NCBI GenBank assembly: GCA_037969115.1
Contig: JBBKWQ010000170.1
Coordinates: 1 to 12,743 of the forward strand
Length of the DNA stretch: 12,743 nt
Direction: 5' to 3'
Source: JBBKWQ01 sp037969115
Lineage (GTDB): Bacteria > Actinomycetota > Acidimicrobiia > Acidimicrobiales > Ilumatobacteraceae
Shown here: in pieces, positions 6,552-12,240 of the stretch
Layout: every line of letters begins with the position of its first letter
How positions within the stretch are numbered: the first letter of the stretch is position 1
The notes under the pieces: generated by a model
Databases searched by the model: none
What the model was told of the DNA's origin: nothing
What the model saw: the letters and a program-made list of their open reading frames with translations, nothing else
Translations under genes and position numbers: made by a program

Positions 6552-7622
6552 ATGGCCGCCACCGCTCCCACGACCAGATACGACCTCACCCGCGAGATGC
6601 TCGCCGACCTGCTCGACGGCACGCCGCGCTACCGCGTCGATCAAGTCTGGGCAGGACTCCACGAGCAACTCACCGAACCCGAGGCGTGGACGAACATCCC
6701 GAAGGCGATGCGGGCCGATCTGGCTACACGGCTGCCATCGGCGCTCACCCCCGTCACCGAATCCGTGACCGACAACGGCGACACCGTGAAGTTCCTCTGG
6801 GAACTCGACGGCGGCAGCCGGGTCGAGACTGTGCTCATGTTGTACCGCGACCGGGCAACGGTCTGTGTGTCGAGTCAGGCCGGTTGCGCGATGGGGTGCG
6901 GATTCTGCGCGACTGGGCAGGCGGGCTTCACCCGACATCTCGGTCCGGGCGAGATCATCGAGCAAGTTGCCCGCGCAACGGCACGTGCGCGATCAGTCGA
7001 TCGTCGGGTCTCGAACGTGGTGTTCATGGGGATGGGTGAGCCGATGGCCAACGAGACGAACGTGTGGGCCGCGGTCGAGCGATTCCACAGCGACTTCGGT
7101 CTGTCGGCACGGCACCTCACCATCTCGACGGTCGGGTTGGTCCCGGGAATTCGCCGCCTGGCCACGCGTCCGCTGCCGGTGAACCTCGCCGTGTCGATGC
7201 ACGCCGCGAACGACTCGCTCCGAGATGAGCTCGTTCCCATCAATCGCCGCTACCCGATCGACGATCTGGTCGATGCGTGCCGCGAGTATCTGGCGGCCAA
7301 GGGGCGCCGCGTCAGCTTCGAGTGGGCCATGATCGAAGGCATCAACGATCGCGACAGCGACGCCGCCGAGCTGGCCGCCCTGTGTCAACGGATGCGACCG
7401 GGTGCTCACGTCAACCTGATCCCGCTGAACCCCACGCCCGGTTATCCCACGCGCGGATCGAGTCTGCGTCGCGTCCACGAGTTTCGCGACCTCCTCGAGG
7501 GCCACGGCGCGAACGCAACCGTACGGCAGAATCGCGGAACCGAGATCGACGCGGCATGCGGTCAGCTCGCAGCAGGTCAGCCCGTCACGCTCGGACGTCG
7601 CAGGTCGACACCAGCCGGGTGA
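6552..7622 (+). CDS. rlmN: RlmN, dual-specificity rRNA/tRNA adenine-C2 methyltransferase
   Basis: Radical-SAM methyltransferase of 356 residues that methylates C2 of A2503 in 23S rRNA and, in E. coli, A37 of some tRNAs. The radical-SAM cluster motif C-X3-C-X2-C is Cys112, Cys116 and Cys119 (GCAMGCGFC). The two mechanistic cysteines are Cys105 (VCVSSQAGC) and Cys336 (RGTEIDAACGQ), so the enzyme looks active. VFMGMGEPMAN is the SAM-contacting GEP motif, and PLNPTPGYP lies near the C terminus. The gap to the upstream peptidase gene is 16 bases on the same strand, so it is probably the third gene of that run. The site before the ATG has only a weak purine stretch. Its stop is 14 bases from the stop of the convergent DUF6285 gene. 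Confidence 0.96.
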   Translation: MAATAPTTRYDLTREMLADLLDGTPRYRVDQVWAGLHEQLTEPEAWTNIPKAMRADLATRLPSALTPVTESVTDNGDTVKFLWELDGGSRVETVLMLYRDRATVCVSSQAGCAMGCGFCATGQAGFTRHLGPGEIIEQVARATARARSVDRRVSNVVFMGMGEPMANETNVWAAVERFHSDFGLSARHLTISTVGLVPGIRRLATRPLPVNLAVSMHAANDSLRDELVPINRRYPIDDLVDACREYLAAKGRRVSFEWAMIEGINDRDSDAAELAALCQRMRPGAHVNLIPLNPTPGYPTRGSSLRRVHEFRDLLEGHGANATVRQNRGTEIDAACGQLAAGQPVTLGRRRSTPAG

Positions 7623-7636
7623 GTCGACCGGCCTCG

Positions 7637-7981
7637 TCAACGCTCGAGGTACCCCGGGTTCGCCACTTCGAGTTTGTCGACGATGCTCTCTGCGACCAGA
7701 CGTCTGACTTCGGGAAGTCGATCGTCGAAGCGTCCCGTTCGAATACCTGCTGCGAGCTCCACGTCGTCCGAGACGCCCAGTCGAGCCAGTCGCGCCGAGT
7801 GGGCCTCGGCGTGCGCCGGGCCGAGCACCAGCTCTCGTTCGACGATCGCGAGCACGTTCGCCGCCACGCGGGTGTGGAACTTGAGTCGGCCCTCAGCGGT
7901 CGGCAGCACATCGGCGATCAACCATTCGCGGACGGACTCGAGCAGCTCGGCGGCGGTGGGGACGTCGTGCGGGGCGTTCAT
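7637..7981 (-). CDS. DUF6285 family protein (LvaB-like partner of the kinase)
   Basis: Small 114-residue, apparently all-helical soluble protein. The sequence fits the DUF6285 pattern: an N-terminal AAELLESVREWLIADVLP, the central GRLKFHTRVAANVLAIVEREL, and the C-terminal VRRLVAESIVDKLEVANPGYL. It has no cysteines, signal peptide or membrane segment. Members of this family are typically encoded next to an APH-fold phosphotransferase and an acyl-CoA dehydrogenase. Here the ATG overlaps the stop of the phosphotransferase gene as ATGA, so the two are made together. By memory, the small LvaB protein of Pseudomonas levulinate catabolism is needed with the kinase LvaA; this protein may be its counterpart. 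Family identification is from pattern recognition and function is inferred from context. Confidence 0.8.
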   Translation of the reverse strand: MNAPHDVPTAAELLESVREWLIADVLPTAEGRLKFHTRVAANVLAIVERELVLGPAHAEAHSARLARLGVSDDVELAAGIRTGRFDDRLPEVRRLVAESIVDKLEVANPGYLER

Positions 7982-8928
7982 TGCACCGACCACCGGTCGT
8001 CGAGCAGCTGCATCAGGTCGTATTCGTTTTCGCACACGCGTCGGCCGATCGCTGCGAGTTCGTGGCTGCGAGCTGTCCCGCTGCGGTGCACATTGGCCTG
8101 CGAGATGCACATGATGCCCCACTTGAGCGTGCCGAGCACTTCCCACCAATGCACCACCTCGGCATCGACGGCGCACCCCGTGACGCGTTCGTAGCCACCG
8201 AACAACTCGTCGTACGACCCGACACCCGCTGCGGGTTCGTCGGATCCGAATCGCCACGCCTTGACGCAGGCCCACCCGAGGTCTTCCATCGGGTTGCCGA
8301 TGTGAGCGAGCTCCCAGTCGAGTACGGCACGGAGACCACCGTCGTCGACGATCAGGTTGCCGAGCCGCAAGTCGCCGTGCACGAGCGTTCTCCGTGTCGA
8401 CTCGGGCCGGTTCGACAGGAGCCATCTGATCGCCAGTTCGAAGGCCGGATGCGGTTCACCGAGATCGTCGAGGACCGATTGGTAGTGGTCGAGCTGGTCA
8501 TCGTCGTCGAGCCCGTCGATCGTTGCGACGTCGATCTGGTGGATTCGTGCCGCGGCCTCTCCGAGCTGGCCCGCCAACCGGCTCCGGGCCGAGCGGTACT
8601 CGTCGTCGCGAAGGATGCGTCGGGGAACGGTTTCACCGGGGACGAACTCGGTGATGAAGAAGCCTCCGCCGTCGGCGAACGATCCGCTCGCCAGGAGTTC
8701 GGCGACCGGCACGTCCTGACGCCAGGCCGCCGACAACACCGCAACCTCGACCGACATGTCTCGCTCATCACCGTTGCGCTGGCATTGCGCGATCAGCGGC
8801 TGCCCGTCGGCGGTGAAACGCCACGTCTCGCGCGACGCTCCCCCGGACAACCGCTGCAGACCGTCGATCATCATCCCGTCGAGGGCGAGCGACAACGCCG
8901 TCGACAGGTGTGTTCCATCGTTGATCAC
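7978..8928 (-). CDS. APH-fold phosphotransferase (ACAD10/11- or LvaA-like)
   Basis: Kinase of 316 residues with the aminoglycoside/choline phosphotransferase fold. RLSGGASRETW (26-36) is the nucleotide-side glycine loop, LVHGDLRLGN (182-191) is the Brenner motif with catalytic Asp186 and Asn191, and VLDWELAHIGNPMEDLGW (202-219) holds the metal-binding Asp204. The segment where the ATP-contacting Lys/Arg is expected reads PLIAQCQRNG (44-53), so the placement of that residue is unclear. The LSGGASRETW and DWELAHIGNP motifs point to the ACAD10/11-like group acting on 4-hydroxyacyl-CoA rather than to an antibiotic-resistance enzyme. Start is GTG with a weak GGA upstream. It overlaps the DUF6285 gene (ATGA) and lies 61 bases after the M23 gene. 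No acyl-CoA dehydrogenase gene is adjacent. Confidence 0.87.
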   Translation of the reverse strand: MINDGTHLSTALSLALDGMMIDGLQRLSGGASRETWRFTADGQPLIAQCQRNGDERDMSVEVAVLSAAWRQDVPVAELLASGSFADGGGFFITEFVPGETVPRRILRDDEYRSARSRLAGQLGEAAARIHQIDVATIDGLDDDDQLDHYQSVLDDLGEPHPAFELAIRWLLSNRPESTRRTLVHGDLRLGNLIVDDGGLRAVLDWELAHIGNPMEDLGWACVKAWRFGSDEPAAGVGSYDELFGGYERVTGCAVDAEVVHWWEVLGTLKWGIMCISQANVHRSGTARSHELAAIGRRVCENEYDLMQLLDDRWSVQ

Positions 8929-8989
8929 CGATCCAGCTTGCCCGAACGGTGGACGCGAAGGCGGGTCGCGGTGTATCCGAAGCCGTTGG

Positions 8990-10309
8990 CTAACAGATCG
9001 CAGCGCGAACCGACGGGTACGGGTTCACGTTCTCGCCGTTGTTCGGCCGGATTTCGAAGTGGAGGTGCGGCACACCGGTCGCATTGCCCGAGTCGCCGAC
9101 GTATCCGATGACTTGGCCCACCTCGACGCGTCCCTCGAGCCCCTCGTATCTGCTCAGATGGGCGTAGTAGTACCGGTTGCCGTTGTCGCCCATGAGCGAG
9201 ATGGTGATGCCTCCGAGCCCGTTGCTGCGATGCGAGACCACCCCCGACACGACGGCCTGGAGCGGCGTGCCCGAGAACGCGATCATGTCGACACCAAGGT
9301 GTCGACGGCCGCCACTTCGCGGCGCCCCCCACGTATCGGCGTACGCCGACGGACCCGCAACCGGGCAGACGATCGCATCGACATAGCCGTCGCCGGCGAA
9401 CCGAGGGTTCGTGCCGCTGCCGCCGCCGCCGGTTCTGCCGCCGGCCGTTCCTCCGCTCGCACCGAAACTGCCCGACGTGGTTCCGCTGTTGGCGGTTGCT
9501 GCCGCAGGCACTGCCACCGGTGCGTCGACCGGCACCGATCCGTCGACCGGTGTCGACCCGTCGGTCGGTGGTGCAGGGTTGTTCGCGACGGGCGTGACGG
9601 CCGACTCGGCCCGACGTTCGGCCTCAGCCTGCCGGCGCTGTAGTTCTTCCAACTGGCGCTGTTCTTCACGCTGTTGTGCCGCCAGGGCTCGCTGCACGGC
9701 TTCGTCCTGGAGCCGATTCGACTCGATCTCGCGGAGGCGCTCCACTTCGGCTTCGGCGTCGGCCTGAAGCTTCAGGAGGTCGAGCTTCTTGACCTCGAGA
9801 TCGACCTCGTTGCGATCGATGTCGTCCTGTTTCGCGCTGAGCTGCACTCTCGCCGCCTCGTAGTCGTCGAGCGTGTTCGCGCCCGAATCAGCGATGATGG
9901 TGACAAAGACGTCGGCTCGGAGCTGGTCGTTCGGATCGCGCACATCGGTCAACAACGGAATTCCCTGCGAACCGCTCTGCGCGAAGCGATTGACGGCGAT
10001 GGCTTCGACGTTGAGTCGCAGCTCTTTCACCAAGAGCCTCAGCTCGCCGAGTTCTTCGAACAAGCGGACTCGCTCCAGTTCGAGAAGCTCGATGTCGGAC
10101 TCGGCCCTGAAGTATTCCTCCGCTGCGTCATTGGCCCGCTCGCGGGCGGCCGCGATCTCGCGGGCGGCCTGCTGTGCAGCTTCTTCGTCGGTCTGTGCGG
10201 ACGCCGCAGGCGTGAACGCCGGAAAGAACGACATCGACCCGACAACGACCATGCCCGCGACGAAGCAGCGAAGCAAAGTGTGCGATATGGGCGTGGAGGT
10301 ACTGGTCAT
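8990..10309 (-). CDS. Secreted coiled-coil M23 murein peptidase
   Basis: Cell-wall hydrolase or hydrolase activator of 439 residues. A signal peptide (hydrophobic about 11-32) ends in AASA before Gln39. A long Glu/Arg/Ala-rich coiled coil covers about 40-237, as in EnvC-like proteins. A Pro/Gly/Ser/Thr linker (about 238-302) follows, with a short DGS-x-PV repeat. The LytM/M23 domain (about 305-439) keeps its zinc ligands and catalytic residues: RRHLGVD with His337 and Asp341, YAHL with His384, and PHLHFE with His415 and His417, so it should be active. Cys315 and the very last residue, Cys439, are the only cysteines of the mature protein. Start is set at ATG 10309 because a normal signal peptide follows; a GTG at 10354 would add 15 non-family residues and overlap the divergent ABC gene. 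Confidence 0.92.
   Translation of the reverse strand: MTSTSTPISHTLLRCFVAGMVVVGSMSFFPAFTPAASAQTDEEAAQQAAREIAAARERANDAAEEYFRAESDIELLELERVRLFEELGELRLLVKELRLNVEAIAVNRFAQSGSQGIPLLTDVRDPNDQLRADVFVTIIADSGANTLDDYEAARVQLSAKQDDIDRNEVDLEVKKLDLLKLQADAEAEVERLREIESNRLQDEAVQRALAAQQREEQRQLEELQRRQAEAERRAESAVTPVANNPAPPTDGSTPVDGSVPVDAPVAVPAAATANSGTTSGSFGASGGTAGGRTGGGGSGTNPRFAGDGYVDAIVCPVAGPSAYADTWGAPRSGGRRHLGVDMIAFSGTPLQAVVSGVVSHRSNGLGGITISLMGDNGNRYYYAHLSRYEGLEGRVEVGQVIGYVGDSGNATGVPHLHFEIRPNNGENVNPYPSVRAAIC
9527..9562 (-). repeat. Two 18-bp tandem units in the M23 linker
   Basis: Two imperfect 18-base units encode DGSTPV-DGSVPV (residues 250-261), followed by a degenerate third unit DAPVAV. They extend the flexible linker between coiled coil and peptidase domain and are prone to copy-number change between strains. 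Confidence 0.6.
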
Positions 10310-10333
10310 TGCAATCGTGTGACGGGCGCAAAT

Positions 10334-10346
10334 GGAAGGATCTTCC
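10334..10346 (+). promoter_or_regulatory. Ribosome binding site of the ABC gene inside a small hairpin
   Basis: GAAGGA (10335-10340) is a good ribosome binding site seven bases before ATG 10348 and decides that start. The same bases form an inverted repeat, GGAAG-GAT-CTTCC, a five-pair stem with a three-base loop. In RNA the stem would partly hide the site. Whether this has any effect is unknown. Confidence 0.45.
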
Positions 10347-10347
10347 G

Positions 10348-11172
10348 ATGGCACGCTTCCCCGACATGATCGGCACGCCCGCCCTCGAACTTGACGAAAT
10401 CTTGTACATCCGCGACGGACGAGCGATCATCAATGGGGTCAATCTACGCGTTGCGAGCCACGAACGGTGGCTGGTGCTGGGTGCCAACGGCAGCGGGAAG
10501 ACCACTTTGTTGAGGATCGCGGCAATGTACGAGCATCCGTCGAGCGGCACGGTGCGGGTGCTCGGCGAACAACTCGGCCGCACCGACGTGCGGCAGTTGC
10601 GCCGCAAGATCGGGTACGCCTCGGCGGCGCTGGCCGCTCAGCTGCGACCCGACCTCTCGGCGCTCGACGTCGTGAAGACCGCACGATTCGCAGCGCTCGA
10701 GCCGTGGTGGCACCAGTACACACCGGGCGATGAGCAGGAAGCACGACGGCACCTCGACAGAATGGGAGTTGCTGCGTACGCCCATCGGTCGCTCGGCACC
10801 CTTTCGTCCGGTGAGCAACAGCGTGTGCTGCTGGCCCGGTCGCTCATGAACGACCCGGCCGTTCTCCTCCTCGACGAACCGTCGGCCCGACTCGACCTGG
10901 GTGGCCGTGAACAACTGGTCGCGGCGCTCGGCGACCTCGCGACCGACCCGAGCGCGCCGCCACTCGTCCTCGTCACGCACCACGTCGACGAGGTGCCGGC
11001 CGGCATCACCCATGTGCTACTCCTTCGTGCCGGCAGGGCACTCGCCCAGGGGTCGATCGACGATGTGTTGACGAGTGAGGCGCTGAGCGAATGCTTCGAT
11101 CTCCCCTTGGTGCTCGAGCGCCGCGGCGACGGGCGACTCACTGCGTGGTCGACGTCGACACCTGCGCGATGA
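10348..11172 (+). CDS. Stand-alone ABC ATPase (ModF/YlmA-like)
   Basis: ATP-binding subunit of 274 residues without a membrane partner nearby. Walker A GANGSGKTT (45-53), signature LSSGEQQRV (152-160), Walker B VLLLDEPSARLDL (172-184) and the H-loop VTHHVDE (209-215) are all intact. The Q-loop region reads IGYASAAL in place of the usual Gln-containing loop. Similar SSAL-type loops occur in the ModF/YlmA-like group of lone ATPases, which I judge closest. Substrate and partner are unknown; a soluble role is possible. ATG 10348 was chosen for its ribosome binding site and because the family domain begins soon after; an ATG at 10309 would add 13 residues and sits on the M23 start. Its 3' end overlaps the convergent SRPBCC gene by 35 bases. 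Confidence 0.9.
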   Translation: MARFPDMIGTPALELDEILYIRDGRAIINGVNLRVASHERWLVLGANGSGKTTLLRIAAMYEHPSSGTVRVLGEQLGRTDVRQLRRKIGYASAALAAQLRPDLSALDVVKTARFAALEPWWHQYTPGDEQEARRHLDRMGVAAYAHRSLGTLSSGEQQRVLLARSLMNDPAVLLLDEPSARLDLGGREQLVAALGDLATDPSAPPLVLVTHHVDEVPAGITHVLLLRAGRALAQGSIDDVLTSEALSECFDLPLVLERRGDGRLTAWSTSTPAR

Positions 11173-11617
11173 TCCCGCGAGTCCCACGACGAATCTCCTC
11201 TTCGAGCACCTTCTCCAACAGAACACCGGTCCACAGGTTGCCCGAATAGTGCAGGCGCATCGTGAGCTCACACACCGAGCTCCGCTCCGAGATCGGCGAG
11301 ATCTCGGCACGAAGTGCCCACATCGAATGCGAACGCCCGTCGATTTCTGACCGCTCGAACACCACCAGGCGCTGCGGTTCGATCTGCGTGCGCACCATTC
11401 GAAGCTGCTTCGAGCGCGCGAACACGCCGACCCGGGCACGCAACTCGACCCTCCAGGCGGGTTCCACGCCTGACTCGTCGCCGTCGCCGACGTCGACTCC
11501 GATTTGCTGTGCTACGTGCACGAGCGGCATCCACGACGGGTACCGATCGAGATCGGCGACGTACGGCATGAGCACCGCGGGCGTGCAAGGCACCTCGATC
11601 GTCCGTGACAAATCCAT
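11138..11617 (-). CDS. SRPBCC/polyketide cyclase-like protein
   Basis: Soluble 159-residue protein with the START/SRPBCC ligand-binding fold pattern: N-terminal strand MDLSRTIEVPCTPAVLMPYVADLDRYPSWMP with the helix and YPxW turn, a curved sheet, and a long C-terminal helix (about LWTGVLLEKVLEEEIRRGTRGIIAQV). Such proteins bind hydrophobic ligands or lipids; the ligand here cannot be told. ATG 11617 is taken as start, but an in-frame TTG at 11623 directly abuts the stop of the upstream DUF3499 gene and would add two residues. No clear ribosome binding site is present, so translation probably depends on the upstream gene. It ends convergently inside the 3' end of the ABC gene. Confidence 0.82.
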   Translation of the reverse strand: MDLSRTIEVPCTPAVLMPYVADLDRYPSWMPLVHVAQQIGVDVGDGDESGVEPAWRVELRARVGVFARSKQLRMVRTQIEPQRLVVFERSEIDGRSHSMWALRAEISPISERSSVCELTMRLHYSGNLWTGVLLEKVLEEEIRRGTRGIIAQVSTSTTQ

Positions 11618-11623
11618 CGACAA

Positions 11624-12115
11624 CTACCGTTGTGGCATGTCACGGCCACGAAATGCGCGGGCCAGCAAGGGACTGTTCACTTCGAGCAGTCCACCGAGAT
11701 CGTCATCGTGGTCGAACGCAGGCGACCATGGCTCGACCAGTGCTGTGGCACCGTCCAAGTCGGTATCGGCGATCGCGGGACGCGGAATCTCGCCGGTGCC
11801 ATCGAGTTCGAGTTGTTCGGGTCGTTCAGCGGCATCGGCTGCGGCAGGACGGGGTCGCCGCCGTCGCGTCGTCACCGCTGACCTCGTGCCCGTCGACTTG
11901 GGCCGGAAGAGTCGGGGCTGTGCCTCACGTCGATCATCGAGCGTCCACCCACGCGGTACCACCATGGCGTCGGCATGGCGACGGCACAGCAGACCGAAGT
12001 CGTTTCCCTCGACCTCGCCGAGCGAATCGACCCAGAACAACAGGTCTTCGGCGATCATCCCGTACGCGACGCCACCGAACTCCGAGCAACCAGGTCGTTC
12101 GCAATACCGTCCCAC
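11624..12115 (-). CDS. DUF3499 family protein with C-terminal extension
   Basis: Actinobacterial conserved protein of unknown function, 163 residues. The DUF3499 core is GRYCERPGCSEF, followed by a short beta-rich stretch and GLLCRRHADAMVVPRGWTLDD. Cys5, Cys10, Cys44 and His47 look like a zinc-ribbon site. A basic, then acidic, likely disordered linker follows (about 71-140), and then a hydrophobic tail motif, GGLLEVNSPLLARAFRGRD (about 141-159). GTG 12115 puts the family core right at the N terminus and lies eight bases after a TAGATT box; a GTG at 12148 would add 11 residues with no family match. The SRPBCC gene begins immediately after its stop, suggesting one transcript. Confidence 0.85.
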   Translation of the reverse strand: MGRYCERPGCSEFGGVAYGMIAEDLLFWVDSLGEVEGNDFGLLCRRHADAMVVPRGWTLDDRREAQPRLFRPKSTGTRSAVTTRRRRPRPAAADAAERPEQLELDGTGEIPRPAIADTDLDGATALVEPWSPAFDHDDDLGGLLEVNSPLLARAFRGRDMPQR

Positions 12116-12123
12116 TGCTCGGG

Positions 12124-12129
12124 AATCTA
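12124..12129 (-). promoter_or_regulatory. Predicted -10 box of the DUF3499 gene
   Basis: TAGATT on the minus strand fits TANNNT and ends eight bases before GTG 12115. The spacing is one or two bases longer than at the other genes here, so it is slightly weaker evidence for a leaderless start. Confidence 0.5.
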
Positions 12130-12144
12130 GCCCGTCGCGCCCGA

Positions 12145-12172
12145 CCACGATGGGGAGCCTCTCCGCTCGTGG
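12145..12172. repeat. Compound inverted repeat between the DUF3499 and monooxygenase genes
   Basis: Outer arms CCACGA and TCGTGG flank an inner GGAG-CCT-CTCC stem. The inner and outer stems are separated by 3 and 2 unpaired bases. It lies upstream of both divergent genes and has no T-run, so an operator or an RNA hairpin is more likely than a terminator. Chance formation in GC-rich DNA cannot be excluded. Confidence 0.35.
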
Positions 12173-12191
12173 CCGACCGGAACGGCGAAAG

Positions 12192-12233
12192 TACCCTCGT
12201 CGGGGCGGTCACGCCAGCGTGTCGACGAAGGGA
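12192..12233 (+). promoter_or_regulatory. Possible -10 box and ribosome binding site of the monooxygenase gene
   Basis: TACCCT (12192-12197) is a possible TANNNT box about 43 bases before the ATG. GAAGGGA (12227-12233) is a strong ribosome binding site seven bases before ATG 12241. This gene therefore seems to have a leader, unlike several of its neighbours. The ribosome binding site is convincing; the -10 call is weak. Confidence 0.4.
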
Positions 12234-12240
12234 CGCAGCA

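Noticed and set aside
5849..6622. Open frame of 257 codons antisense to the M3 peptidase
   Set aside because: It lies opposite the conserved HELGH region and shows no domain signal.
8976..8995. AGCC-AAC-GGCT inverted repeat after the M23 stop as a terminator
   Set aside because: The stem is only four pairs, it overlaps the stop codon, and there is no T-run.
7981..9111. Open frame of 376 codons on the plus strand, opposite the phosphotransferase gene and the 3' end of the M23 gene
   Set aside because: It is antisense to well-supported genes, has no family motifs, and spans two different minus-strand genes; it is a by-product of GC-rich codon use.
10308..10315. ATTGCAAT palindrome at the M23 start as an operator
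   Set aside because: Eight bases overlapping the start codon with no second copy; likely chance.
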